Source: Pestalotiopsis fici W106-1
Lineage: Eukaryota; Ascomycota; Sordariomycetes; Amphisphaeriales; Sporocadaceae
Length of the DNA stretch: 64,000 nucleotides
Direction: 5' to 3'
Assembly: GCF_000516985.1 (NCBI RefSeq)
Contig: NW_006917097.1
Coordinates: 806,001 to 870,000 of the forward strand
This document shows positions 33,879-46,064 of this stretch, piece by piece. A program made the position numbers and the translations under genes. The notes below the pieces were generated by a model that saw only the letters and a list, made by a program, of their open reading frames with translations, did not search any database and was not told where the DNA came from. Each line of letters starts with the position of its first letter. Position 1 is the stretch's first letter.

Positions 33879-34400
33879 TCATCTTGTGCCTGCTGCACTA
33901 ATGGGCCAGTCACAAGTCTGGGCACAGTAATGACTGGTGCGACCGCGCGAGTATAGCAACTTGGCGGAAAAGTCCGAATGCCTGAGAGGTACGACGTAAG
34001 CTCGTAATACCGAAAACACTCTGATAAGTCCATTATCTTGGTGAATGCGTTCTAAAAGGTCGCCGACAACACAGCCAAGCTTCAGGTTCTTTTGAGAAAT
34101 GTATTTGTTGCAATTTGGTTCTGTCAAACAATGTATCTTGGTGCTAAGTTGGCTGACCATACGCCCACATGTGACTGTAGACTTTAGCAAAGTCTTTTGT
34201 GGGTAGGGTCCCTTGAGCCCCGGATGTTTGATCATAAAATCTGAAGTGATAAGCCTGTCTTCCCCGCTATCATGAACCGGGTACCCCCAAGATGTCTCAT
34301 ACACCATGCTTGGAAATGTAAGCACTCGATGCTTTTTCTTCAATGCTGATTCAACGCCAAGGCGGGGGAACTTCACAAAGTCCTGCCACTGGTGATCCAT
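33879..34400 (-). CDS. Doubtful hypothetical ORF, 173 aa
   Basis: An ATG-initiated open frame in the space between the RTA1 gene and the oxidoreductase gene. It has no recognisable domain, no signal peptide and no membrane helix. It is rich in Lys, His and Cys in a way that could be chance. Its only support is length, so it may be noncoding. Confidence 0.22.
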   Translation of the reverse strand: MDHQWQDFVKFPRLGVESALKKKHRVLTFPSMVYETSWGYPVHDSGEDRLITSDFMIKHPGLKGPYPQKTLLKSTVTCGRMVSQLSTKIHCLTEPNCNKYISQKNLKLGCVVGDLLERIHQDNGLIRVFSVLRAYVVPLRHSDFSAKLLYSRGRTSHYCAQTCDWPISAAGTR

Positions 34401-34713
34401 GATTTGTCGCCTCGGCTCGGCTCTGATGTGGTGCAACGTCAGGCCCCCTCCTTAGTCACGGTAGCCATAGGATATATACAGTAGATCTACAAATCGCCAA
34501 GTCAGCCCAGCTCTGCACTGTCACACACACTCAACATTTGCCCATTTTGAAGCTCCCCAAGTACTTGCTCACTTGATGGGAAACATGAGCCTGTCTTGGC
34601 GAGCAAGGCAGATTGGGTCATCCGGGCAGTCAGATCATCTCTGAATATGATAGAGGGAGCTGCAGGGTTTCAATATACCCCAAGGCAGGTCTGATCTTAC
34701 GAGCTAGATGCTG

Positions 34714-34732
34714 TATATAGGTACTATATATT
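34714..34732 (+). promoter_or_regulatory. Twin TATA-like boxes upstream of the FAD oxidoreductase gene
   Basis: Two close TATATA-type elements (TATATAG and CTATATATTT) about 140-158 bp upstream of the ATG at 34872. Position suits a strong inducible fungal promoter. Confidence 0.45.
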
Positions 34733-34871
34733 TGCCATTATACTGCCCCGAGTGCTCTCTCCTCCTTCTGCATTTCGTGTGTCATCAAGTTCTCCATAGC
34801 CCAAGTTGTACACCAAACGCAGTCATCTATTCACAATCCCATTTCTAATTTGCCTAGAATAGCTTGTTAAT

Positions 34872-36916
34872 ATGAATCTTTTACTGTCGGCCGTCGCTAT
34901 TGCAGCTGCCACGGTTGCCTCGGCTCAGGAATCATACCCAGTCATTGGTGGTGACTGTAAAGTCTTCCCAGGCGATGCAGCATGGCCTTCAGATGCCGAA
35001 TGGGCGAGTCTCAACGAAACCGTCAGTGGTAGACTTGTCAAGACTGTGCCATTGGGCTCTCCATGCCATGATCCAAACTATAATGCTACCTTGTGCGAGG
35101 AGCTCAAGGACGAGTGGCTGATGGAACCCATTCAGTAATGCTCCCCCCAGGCAGTTTTTCATGCAAAATTGGCCGTTTTAATTGACAGCATCTACTCAGT
35201 TTCAACTCCACCTCGTCCGTCATGGCCCCCTTCTTCGCCAACCAGAGTTGCGATCCCTGGCAGCCACAGTCGCGGCCGTGCGAGCTGGGCAATTACGTGC
35301 GCTACGCCGTCGATGTTGCCGGGGCAGAGGACATTCAGGCGACGATAGCATTTGCCCGGGAAAATAACATCCGCTTCGTCATACGCAACACCGGACACGA
35401 TTTCAACGGGTAAGTACAGAAACCTTTCGATCAGGGAGCAACGTTTCTTAGACTCACACTCTGTAATATGCTAGACGTTCAACGGGAGCGGGGGCACTGT
35501 CGGTTCGTACCCATGGGCTCAAGGATATCGAGTTCATCGACGAGTGGGTAGGTGTGGAATACACGGGGCCAGCCGTCAAGGTCGGTGCCGGCGTCCAGGG
35601 CTTTGAGATTGTGACGGCGGCCAACAGCCAAGGCCGTGTCGTTGTCACGGGCGAGTGTCCGACTGTTGGACTTGCAGGAGGCTACACGCAAGGAGGTTTG
35701 GTCCCATCCCCCCTTTTTGCGTTGTTGAAAAAAAAGCGTCCCTAAGTGACAGAATGGAGGGAATTAGCTGACACAAGTTTACCTTAAGGTGGCCACTCTG
35801 CACTGAGCAACTCGTACGGTCTGTCAGCGGACAATGTCCTGGAATGGGAAGTAGTAACTGCCGATGGCCAATTCTTGATCGCCAATGAGACCTCGAATCC
35901 AGATCTTTTCTGGGCATTGCGAGGTGGAGGACCCGGGACATATGGCGTCGTCACCTCGCTGACGGTGAGGACACACCCCGACGCCATCGTCAGCGGGGCC
36001 GCATTGTCCTTCTTGTCCAACTCGACCACTACGGAAACATTTTGGCACGCCGTTCAGACTTTTCATGAACTCTTGCCGGCCATGGTCGACGCCGGCGTCA
36101 TGCTGGTCTATACTATCAATACTGAGGCTTTCGGTATCCCGTTCCTGACAGCCTACAACAAGACGGCAGCGGAATGTCGCGAGGTTCTGAGCCCCTTCTT
36201 GGAGAGCCTCGGAAAACTAGGAATCAATCCTACAGTCTCTTTTACCGAGTCTCAATCATATCTTGAACACTACAATGAGACCTTTGGTCCTCTCCCGTGG
36301 GTAAGTACTTGATCTTGGTATCTGACGTGAGCTTTATCCAGGTTGCTCGCAAGGGAGCATCACCTGTCCGGAAACCTTTTGCCGCGCCCGATTGCTGACT
36401 TGTCCTTCCAATCAGGGCGGTCTTCCCATCGACCAGGGTCTTTTTGGTGGTCGCCTTGTACCCCGTGATATTGTTTCCAACATTACATCATTGGCATTCC
36501 AAGAACTCGCCAATCTTGGCGTGGCCGTGACGGGCGTCAGCTTGGACGTGAGTCGCTTTGGCTCAACCGAGACCACGAGCGTGGTGCCGGCGTGGCGCAG
36601 CTCATTGATCCATGCCGTGCTGAACCTACCATGGAGCTTCACGGCGCCCTGGAGCGACATGGTGGCCCAGGTGAGCAAGATGACGGAGCAGGCCATGCCC
36701 ATCCTCGAGGCCGCGACCCCTGGCAGTGGGGCCTATGTCAACGAAGCCGACTTTCAGCAACCAAATTTCCAGGAGGTCTTTTGGGGGACCAACTATGAGA
36801 GGTTATTGGCAATCAAGGCCAAGTACGATCCGGAAAACTTCCTTTATACGCGCATCGCCCCTGGCTCAGAAGCTTGGACCGTAGCAGACGATGGAAGAAT
36901 GTGTCGATCTTTGTGA
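34872..36916 (+). CDS. Secreted FAD-linked oxidoreductase of the BBE/VAO family, 5 exons, 568 aa
   Basis: Exons 34872-35134, 35200-35409, 35475-35695, 35789-36300 and 36416-36916; all introns are GT-AG and the sum is in frame. A signal peptide covers about residues 1-18. The FAD-binding domain (PF01565) follows, with RNTGHDFNGRSTG (His154) and GECPTVGLAGGYTQGGGHS (Cys219). His and Cys at this spacing (65 residues) are the two covalent FAD attachment points of bicovalent VAO enzymes such as berberine bridge enzyme and glucooligosaccharide oxidase. The C-terminal BBE segment (PF08031) is present: YVNEADFQQPNFQEVFWG, NYERLLAIKAKYDPENF. Such enzymes oxidise sugars, alkaloids or polyketide intermediates with O2; the substrate here cannot be read from sequence. 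It faces the second HET gene, stop to stop, 188 bp apart. Confidence 0.93.
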
Positions 36917-37104
36917 TACGCCGCTGACAGAATGAAAAGTATATAGTTTGGAAACCTAGAACTGTACGGACAAGATATGAAAATTATGGATGTTGAATTT
37001 TCGACTTTCGATATCTCAATTGATCTCCTTCAGTCACCCTGGTGTTGCCAAGCTTTGAACAATGATGGTCGACACTGTTCTCCTGATTACAGTAGATGAC
37101 TACA

Positions 37105-39178
37105 TTAGACAATCTTGACAGTCATTAGAGTACTTCTCTCGAGAGTTTCGTGCGCTATCTCCCACGACTCATCATTGAAAATACTAAGCTGCCGAAGCCC
37201 GATCCGTTCGAAAACCCCTGTTTCCTCCAAGGGTCTGAGCACGAGGATGGTGCTCTGCACAACCCAGAGACACAACACTGCACAGTGGCCTATTTCATTC
37301 GCAAAGAATGGAAAGTCGGGAGAGAACTGTAGGGTAATATCATTAGAAATGTCGGAAAAGTGAAATCCATAGTCGTCTGGGTGGTTGCCAGGAGACACCA
37401 GGGAACCCTTCTGCCAGCGTAAATTCGAGGTCAAGGTGGGACCCGTGATGACGAGGACGCCTCCATGGGCCTGTCCATACACGTCGTGTCCAGACACTTC
37501 GCAGTTGATATCGTTTATCGTTGCGAGAGGCTTTTCGCCACTCAGATGGTGTGGCAATGACCATGAAATAGGGGCAATTATGGACGCCCACGACCACGAT
37601 GGTGCTCGAGGAGCGTCTGTCCGTTTGAAAGAGTCTTGCGGCGTGGGAGAGGCATACCACAAGAGGCCATAAGGCAAAAGGCTCTTCCAAATTCCTGCCA
37701 CGTAGTCACCTGCTGGCTTGCTGGCACCAACGCGTCTAGATATGCCCGAGAGAGCGGTCAGGAGATCCTTGTCGTACGTGAGCCTCAGCCTCGTGTACCG
37801 ACGCACGACGGCCCACCAGCCTTTCCTAACTTGAAAGGTCTCCGAGCTAGGGCCTTGTGCAAAGAGACGCATTAGATCCTCCTTGAATCCATGACCATAT
37901 CTCTCTTCTTTGCACTGACATCGACCACCATCTCGACACTCAAAGGCCAGTTCGAAATTGCAAAAATGCAGCACGCGTGGGGAGAGAAAGCGTTCTTGAA
38001 ATATCCAGCCTCGACCCAGCAATGGGAATTCATTGAGAGTCTCTTTAGGTGGAACGGCCATATTCAAGTCAAAATGTTGGTAAAATTGGCGGCAGTGAAT
38101 TCTCGTCTGCAAACCGGTTTCCGTGGTATAAGAAAAGTCCATTTCGCGAATGGCTGGTGGATTGGACCGATAACAACCTTCGTCTCCATTCTTCGAGGCA
38201 GTGGCAGCAATAGTCAAATACGCGCCCTCGTAGATGTCGGCCATGCGGGACGCTTCGTTTTCCCAATCTTCCTCGCTGTCTTGGATGATACAGAGAGAGT
38301 CGATCCAAAGATAGTCTATCCCTAGACGTCGTGTTATATCTATGGCATCTTGAAATGTTTTCGGTAATTCGCCGAGGGTGATGTTTTTAGTGTGTGCACT
38401 GAATGATTGGCGGGTCGTCTTTGCTATTGAAGCTTGCTCACCCCAACAATGACTGAGACAGACGTAGCGCTCACGCTGGCGTGCCGTGGTCAGCAGTCGT
38501 ATGGACTTTTCAGTATCTCGGAGAGATACATCCAGTACACGAGTGGGAAGTGGAGAGCCTTGTGTGCTCGATAGGCAATTGTGCCCAAGATCGCACGTGG
38601 CGATCTGGCGCTTGGCCCAGTAAAGACTTGTATCTGATGAGGTATCTTCTGAGATAGGTGCGACGTCGCAAAGTGCTCTGAATGGGAGGTCTTTGATGAT
38701 GGAGAAATCTTATTTCCTTATCAGCCGTTGTCATCTTGAAGGCTCTTGCAGCTCGGTACAGACCAGATGGTGTAAAAAAGTAGAATGAATCACTGAGGCA
38801 TATTGAAGCATCCTCTGAACTCAGTCCAGATACAAAGAACGTGTCATGTGGATATCCACCAAGTTGAGTGATGTGAGCATTTTCCCGATGGGTGCCAGTC
38901 AAGTAAGCATCTATGGCTTGCGATAGGAACGAGCAAACCGAGCATCGAGCTGCATATTGCTGTAGATTTGTCTTGCTGACAGTGTTCAAGTTGGAACCTT
39001 TCCGCTCGCTCAACAGGGAATCACAAAAATGGTCGCTGATCGGCTCGATTATTAAACTTAAACTAGCATTCACGGACGTGAACTTTCTGGCATGCTGACC
39101 GATGGCGGCTAGGAAAGGGTCAATGATTGTCTGCGAGGCCGTGGTAGCAAACAAAGGGTAGTCTGGCAATTCATCCAT
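37105..39178 (-). CDS. HET-domain protein, 2 exons, 672 aa
   Basis: Exon 1 is 39178-38764 and exon 2 is 38708-37105, with a 55-bp intron starting with the uncommon donor GTCTGT and ending AAATAAG; it joins FFTPS to DFSIIKDLPF in frame. The HET domain starts near residue 220 (YVCLSHCWG) and continues with LPKTFQDAIDITRRLGIDYLW, IDSLCIIQDSEEDW and RMADIYEGAYLTIAATAS. Further on come the GRGWIFQERFLSPR block and the C-terminal PSWSWASI segment common in this family. The N-terminal region has Cys pairs such as CSVC, and CDLGHNC. Like other HET proteins it may act in non-self recognition or stress-induced cell death. The start is the ATG at 39178; the frame upstream begins only with a TTG. Confidence 0.9.
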
Positions 39179-39843
39179 GGGGGTCAGCAAGTGAGAGATT
39201 TCCAGAGCAAATAGTTTTGAGCGGTTAGCATATGTTTATGGATGTGCAAGATAACAGAACTCTATTACATTCCATGCCGTCAGATGTATAATGAGTCGCA
39301 TGCGTATCTTGATCAATCTTGGTGTAAGTTGTCAGCAATTGTCTGGGCCAGCGTGGCGTGGTTATTGATCAGCTGTACAAGCGCGTGGTCTACCCACTGG
39401 CTCGGGGCTTTGGATGAGAACGCTTTTCGAGAGAGAGATTTGATTGGTTCCGATAAGAGCGATAGGGATCTCAGCTCGAGCTGGCGAGGCTGTGCTAGTG
39501 ACTGACTGGGACCAGAAGTGGAAAAATGAGTCCGGAAATGCAAAGGTAGAATGAATCATGGTGAAGAGAGAAGAGTTGAGTCCTCCAGCAGCCAACGTGG
39601 TTCTGCTTTTACCCCTCCCTAGCACCAGAATCACACCTCCCATCAGTGCTGACGTCTGTCGGCTCTGCGCCCTACTCTCTATTTTCATTTCACACAAGAA
39701 ATTTAGTAAAGAAACTCAGATTCATGTAATAATTGTTTTGGAACTTGGTATCTCGGTGCTCTCGCAGAGCTATCCCGAGGGCTCTCTCAATTTATCATTT
39801 TCACGGCATATACAGAGTCCAGCTCAAAAGACATGATGAAAAA
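39179..39843. other. Intergenic
   Basis: It lies between the HET gene start and the end of the BTB gene. No gene seen. Confidence 0.5.
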
Positions 39844-42456
39844 CTAAAACACATGGTCTCCTTCCACGTTGATATTTGTCCTCGCAAGACCGATCCGTCT
39901 ATAGTGTTCGCCGCTCAGATTCTTGCCCTCTTCTGTCACCAATGACTTGTGCTCGGGATTGTCTAGCACTAGGTCGCCCGCCAAGAACTTTTCTGTCGAT
40001 TCTCTTATGCCGTCGCCTAATGTTGCCAGGTCGCTGCCTTGGCTAAAAGGGGTCAGTCGTTCGCCAACCTGGGATGGTTCCGTGGTATCGGTATCTGGCC
40101 AGAGTATCCGTTCTGCTTCTTCGCGCGTCATCTTCCCCTCAAACGATGCCTGGCCGGCTGCGATAATTTCAACAAGGCTTTCACTATCAGAGTCGTCGTC
40201 ATCAGGTGTGAATTGGGAGAAGTTTCCAGTGGTTTCTGAACCGACTTCGCATGAGTGGTGAACCTCCTCAATTTCAGTCACCTCGGGAGCTTCTTGTTGG
40301 ACTTGGACCGTTCGAGTCCCGTTTCTCAACAACTCCAACTCGGCCCTGGCCTCTTCTTTACTCTCTGCCCCGTTCAGAGTCCATCGTCTAGGTCGTCCGG
40401 ATTTGGCAATGAGACCTCGCAAGATTGTCACTTCGTTGTCCTTGAAGGCACGGAAAAATGTTTTGCTGGCCAGAGCAGCACTATGCACATCTTCAAGAGT
40501 GTCAAGTTGAGAAAGAACCTTCAATGCAATATCTGCAATACCTCGGCTCGCAGCATCATCGTCCGGCTGCTGCTCGACTGGTTTCATGGTAGGCTCTTGG
40601 TTTGCTGCTTTGTGTTTACTGAGGGCCCAGCCGTGCTGCCCGGACACATCGTACAAGGTGAGACCCCTGATACTATTGGAAATGTCGTTGAGAGCTGCTT
40701 TGAATGTCGAAGCAAAGTCGCAAGGCCCAGAGTGCGACTCTGGCGGACTACTGATGCAACGAAGAGTGTCAATCAACTGTTCCAGACTCATTTTTGGGAG
40801 AGGGGGACGCTGAGTGTGGCCACTGGTATACATGATCTGCGACAGAACTCCCGACTCGTTAAAGGCCATCATGAGCCACCCAAGAGATAATGCGTCGCAA
40901 GCGTGGCTGCCCTTTGAGCAACGGGGCTTCGAGCTAGGCATGAGCCCAAGGTTCGCGTCCTTATCGACACCGGTGGGTGGGCAGCGGAGATACTCTTGCA
41001 ACAGGCTATTGCAACAATGGTGTACCTGGTCAATCTTGGCGTTTCTCATCATCCAGATCTTTTCCTTGACACGTTGAGGGAATGGCCTTGTCTCCAAGTC
41101 ACTTTGATCCACAATTTTCAGCACAGCCGTCTTGGTCACCCGTGAGAAGAGTCCTCTCAGACCAAAGGCGTAGCTGACGAGAAGAAGGCCGTCCGATATG
41201 TCCTCGGCAGCCTTGTGGATCCATTGCGGAAGCCACAGGTATTCGACAGTCAACTCTAATGGCGCGGTGCATTGATAGCGCATGCACACTTCGGCGACTG
41301 CCACGAATGTATCGAATTCAATATCCCGTGGAACCTGGTCATTGTGCAAGTGGGCAGCATGAAGAAGAATCTCGAGTGATTTGCCCATGTTCAATTCAAG
41401 CTGCGGCATGCGAAAGAGCTTGACCTCAGCACCGTCGGCGCAGACGTAATTGGTCGGTGTAGGAGGCAGGTTTTGGGCCACATGCCCATTCATATCTGAC
41501 ATCATCGGTAGCATCTCCGGGGCCCCAAAGATTTGTGCAAACAGCGGGGATGTTTCAGCCAGCATATGCGAAGAAACCCGAAAGCGAAAGACGGGAAACT
41601 CATCCGAGTCCTTGTTTGCGAATTCCAACACGGCGTCGCCCCGTTGTGAGATGACGATATCCTCGATGATCCGATCTGGCGAAATGCCCGACTCGGCATT
41701 ATGTAGCAGATGCCTCATCTCGTGCAGGTCTGCGCTCACGTGGTCAAATTCGCGGAAGCGTGCATTAACTATTTTCGTATCCGCCACGCTGACTGAGCGC
41801 ATTCTCAAGGTGACGCTGTTCCGGAATACCTTGTCGCGGAACAGCTGTTCTACCATTGCGGGACTGGCAGTGGCGTCGAAATCCCTATATGCATCTGATA
41901 TCAGAGTCTTTAATATAACCAAAAGGTCCCCCAGACAATTTGTCCACGTATGAACCAAGTCTAGGCGCTGGTTATATATGTTTGGCGATCTGTGCCAATC
42001 CCCCGAGGCTCCGGTATCAGAGATGGCCGTGGAACCGATAGATAGGCCGGAGAGACCGGAGGCTAGGCTGAGGCCAATGTCCGAGGATGAAGGAGGAGGA
42101 ATGGGGGGACTTGGGCTCTGGCTCGGCTGACTTGACTGTGGTGACTGTAGTAACGCTATGCAGAACGCCTTGGCTATCTCCCTGATTGCGGAATACTCCT
42201 TGTAAGCAGTGTCTGCCGGGATATATTTATTAGTAGTAATGTATTTAAGTTTTTGAATGCATCCTTGGAGTTGCGCGCAGTTCAAATCTTCAAGTGATTG
42301 TGGCTTGTGACCGATGGAGAGATTGCCCAAAGATGCCTCCAACACCAGGCCGGGCGTTCCAGGAGCACTATTCTGGAGTCATGTCAGCCGTCGATTTGTC
42401 TTGCCAGGGCTTTCATCGCCCGCTGCGAGGACGGCACTCAAAGCGTTGACTAACAT
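39844..42456 (-). CDS. BTB/POZ-domain protein with C-terminal F-box-like segment, about 850 aa
   Basis: One long exon runs from an acceptor at 42373-42375 to the TAG at 39844. It has no ATG near its start, so a short upstream exon is needed. The best candidate is the ATG at 42456 with a weak GTCCTC donor (MLVNALSA joined to NSAPGTPGL); this part is tentative. Ser/Pro-rich segments lie near residues 80-130. A fungal-type BTB fold spans about 240-400 (GDAVLEFANKDSDEFP, FRVSSHMLAETSPLFAQIFG, LEILLHAAHLHNDQVPRDI, FVAVAEVCMRYQCTAPL). Near residue 640 is an F-box-like helix set (IALKVLSQLDTLEDVHSAAL). The end is acidic and Ser-rich. BTB proteins often serve as substrate adaptors of cullin-3 ligases, but this fungal subgroup is uncharacterised. 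Confidence 0.82.
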
Positions 42457-43812
42457 GGTGGCTTCTTGTTTGACTCGATCCGGATTGAGTCTGTTGCAAT
42501 CCGCCGGCTCCCCAGGTTCGTTTCCTCGGCGCACCTGAGCTTTCCGCGGGGGACCGACGTGACGTTAAATAAGGACTGATGCCGGTACTGGTGCTCAAAG
42601 AGCCTGCATCTCGAGTATAGCCGGTCATTTCGACCTAGCCAATCGCGAGCTTGGAATCGGTGCTTGGGGTGATTGCCGGCCGTATAATGAAACACAGCAG
42701 AAGCAACCTTCAAGACAAGGCTGGCTGCCTACACCTGCTTGCTGATGCTGGTTTCTGTTTCTGGACACCGTCCGGCCCCACGGTGGGATCGAGTCTGCTA
42801 GGGTGGGCTGCTAGGCATCCGTATTTCAACGTTCGATATGGTTGATATGCTCCTCGCGCCTTGGCACAGACTTCGGGGACCGATGAGAAAAGTGTCTGCC
42901 TTGTCATATGCAGGACGAGATGATTTCACATTCGTCCTACTGACCTACCTCCCTACTAGGCACTTGATGAGTTGGGCTACAGAAAGTCAATGTACTAGAG
43001 GAAGCGGGTGATGAGCTTATTTATGTACGTACCTCCAGTAGCGCGAAGGATTATGGTGGAGAAACAGGGGTCCAACCCACCGTCGATGCACCAGACCTCG
43101 ACAGTCACGGTACGTACTGCAACCTAACCTCTACATAGTATCATGCATAGGGTTTATCCGGTGCGTTACTCAAGGTCTTCTTTTAATCCATTCGTGATCA
43201 TGCCCGAATGCAAGAGCGAGGAACTTGATAATTGAACTCGGCAATCTCCAAGTATTGGGAGTCAGGTGATTTGGAGGGAAACTCGGTCGTTCATTGCGAT
43301 ATGACCACTATTTTCCGTCAAGGTTTTTCAGGTAATGTTTATGGAAACTAGAAAGTGCTATCAATCTCATGACACAAAAGTGCCCCGTATGTTACTAGTG
43401 TATTCCTATGGAATCGATTACCAAGAACTTGGTCGCACAGTCTTGTTCGCTACGATACATTATATTCCTCAACTTACCCAGGGGAGTTTTCAAGAAGCAA
43501 GCGTCTTGGTTGAATGCAGACCAAAAAGGACAGCCCTTCATTGCTTTATTCAAGATTGCAGCTAGAACCATGACAAGATGATGAGATATAAGCCATCAAT
43601 CTAGAGCATCATCCTTACCTACCAAAAATCAAGAAAATCGATTAATATAAGGCACCAGGAGCCCGAGTCTAAGTAGAGGGATATTGACAGATAAGTTATA
43701 AACCTCGTATCTCTGTCTCTACACGTTCAAGGATAAAGGATGTCATTCCATGATATCTGAACCCGGGCTCGGACACATTATGAGCGGGGCGCTGATGGCA
43801 AGACCCATTATC
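42457..43812. other. Intergenic
   Basis: It holds the promoter side of the BTB gene and the 3' side of the MFS gene. Two TACCTACC-type motifs occur (about 42943 and 43615). No gene recognised. Confidence 0.5.
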
Positions 43813-46064
43813 TTACTCCAGTGGTGTTCGTCTCTTTATAACACACCCCGCCGGCTCATCCCTCGGCTCCATACGAGGGTGGCCGGGGACGGGGTTGCTG
43901 TTCAACGGGGCGGGGTGATTCTCGGGCGATCCATTACTTCCAGAAGGTCGACCTGGCTGCCTTGCCATCTTGGTATGGCCCTCCTCGTCTTCAACGACGC
44001 CGGCGGTTCTGGTACGGAAGGACTTGCCCAGGAAGAAGACGGGCAGGCCGCCCAGGGCCAAGGCGCCAATGAGGCCGCCGTAGGTGCCAAACATGTTCAA
44101 GAATCCCATGGTCTTGGCCCATTCGGTGGCTTTTACTGTCATTCCGAAACCACAAATCAGACGGAACGAGGAGTACACAATGAGAATGGGGCTGTTGGTG
44201 GAGGTTAGCACTATTTCACAACAAGTTTTACTCCATGACCGATTGATGGAAAATCTTAGACCACTTACCCGGCAAAATTTGGATAGCTTTCTAGAATGAA
44301 AACCTGAAGAGTCGTGTTGATGCAAGTGGAACCCACGGTATGGAAAAAGATATTCACCAGCAGAGCATAATCCGCACGCAAAATCGTGAGGATGTTGCTG
44401 CAGACGTATCCATACATGACAAGGCCAAGGACGGCAAGGATCACGGGCAGAATAATACTCAGCAGGTGAACTTCGGGCTCGCGGCGGCCGTCGTGCCGCC
44501 TGGCGATCCAGTTGGAGACAATGTCGGCGAGCCAGCCGCTGATGAAATAGGTAAAGGGCGTGGCAATGAGCAAAGCCAGCCCCGACATTCCTAGTTTCTC
44601 GATCCTCCAGCCCACCGTCAGGAGCACCGACGATGAGGTCTGGGTCACGGCGTTGCCGGCTCCCTGGAGGGCCGCGCTCAGCAAGGTTGCCCAGATGACC
44701 GCTGGAAATGTGAGACATTTGAAGCTTTCAAGAAACGTTTGAAAGCAGAGGCTCCAGCGAATAGGAATATTGAAGATGCCAAAGTTGGACTTCCAGGTTC
44801 GAGGCCCATAGCTTTCTACGTCGGGTCGCGGGCGAGTCTCGCCAGGTTCGAGGAGATAGACTTGTTTGCCGGCTATTGGGAAGAAATAGACGGTTAGTTC
44901 TTCAATTTTGCGACATTATCACTTTTGAAAATGCAACTCACCTAATTCATCATTTGACCTCTCTCTGCGTGTCTCGGGTACACACAAGAACACGGCGATC
45001 CAAGCACAGGCCGTCAAGCCCGAGAATATCAGATACAGCCGCCTCCAATCCAGGTAAAATGCAATGAGTGGACTTGATAAGAAATGAGTATCTGTATCAA
45101 CGTGGCAGATTGGTAAGGGACAGCGATCGACGTGACTTACCTCATCATACCCAAACCAATGATGAGTACACCTTGGCTGGCATTCAGTGTGGCAAAAGCC
45201 CGGTTGCGCTGGTGGATAAACGTCATATCCTGAATGATTAGCGGTATGATGGCTTCGACGGCACCAGCTCCAAAGGCTTGGAAGCACCTCGCTGCGATGT
45301 GGGCATCGAGGCTTTGGCTTTGGCTGGCCCATATACCACCGACCCAAGCCATGATACCAGCCAACAGGAGGACGGGCCGCCGACCAATGGCGGAAGACAG
45401 GGGTACCAGAACAAAAGAGGATATACCGTTCACAATGATTGGCAGGGTGGCCAGCAGGGCTACTCGCCACAGTGGTGTTACCGACTCCCAGGTCGCCAGC
45501 GCTTCGAGAACATTCACTGCCACAGGCTCGGCGGGAGGAGCAGGTGGCCCGCTGACACTGCCGCCATCGCCGCCAGGCGACCCTCCACTACCGGATGAGC
45601 CTTCATCACTAGACGAGCTGCCAGCGATTGCGAGCAAGCTGCCTATTTCTAGTAATACACTCCAGCTGACGCCATTGTACTCAAAGTAGAAAAGTGGTAA
45701 GAGGTGGCCGATGATGTTTTCTATCCCTAGTCCAAGAGAGCCGACTGCGATTCCATCGTCAGTGTCTTCATCCAAATCAAAATCGTACTCGATAGCCAGG
45801 GAGGGAAATGCTCACAAAAGCACATTGAAATAATGGCCATCCACTTTCGCCATGATGGGAGATTAAAGGGGTCTAGGATGGTGATTTCGAGTCAGTGTCA
45901 CCTTGCCGTCGTCATCAGGACAGATTGAATAAATTACCCTTTGGGTCAGGTGTGGGCATGGGGATGCATTGAAGCTGATTCTCTTGAAACAGCTTTGAAC
46001 TACCAACCACCAACTCTGCGCCTGGTTGGTTTGCGGCATCATCTTTCGTCGTTTGCTCACTCAT
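43813..46064 (-). CDS. MFS transporter with Ser/Gly/Pro-rich first loop, 6 exons, 633 aa
   Basis: Exons 46064-45938, 45872-45816, 45744-45141, 45072-44942, 44872-44269 and 44191-43813. All introns are GT-AG and the sum closes in frame. The N-terminus is hydrophilic and reads CIPMPTPDPKDPFNLPSWRK, a typical start of fungal MFS drug/general-substrate transporters. About 12 helices follow, with the loop motif GRRPVLLLAG between helices 2 and 3, SPLIAFYLDWRRLYLIFSG, PETRRERS at the central loop and GWLADIVSNWIARR in the second half. Odd: the outer loop after helix 1 (about residues 103-138) is a run of Ser, Gly, Pro and Asp instead of the usual short loop. The C-terminal tail is hydrophilic and Pro/Asn-rich. 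Substrate unknown; an efflux role is plausible from family. Confidence 0.9.

Noticed and set aside
6197..46064. Secondary-metabolite cluster (P450, FAD oxidoreductase, MFS transporter present)
   Set aside because: No PKS, NRPS, terpene synthase, prenyltransferase or pathway regulator, and the three genes are 27-40 kb apart with unrelated genes between.
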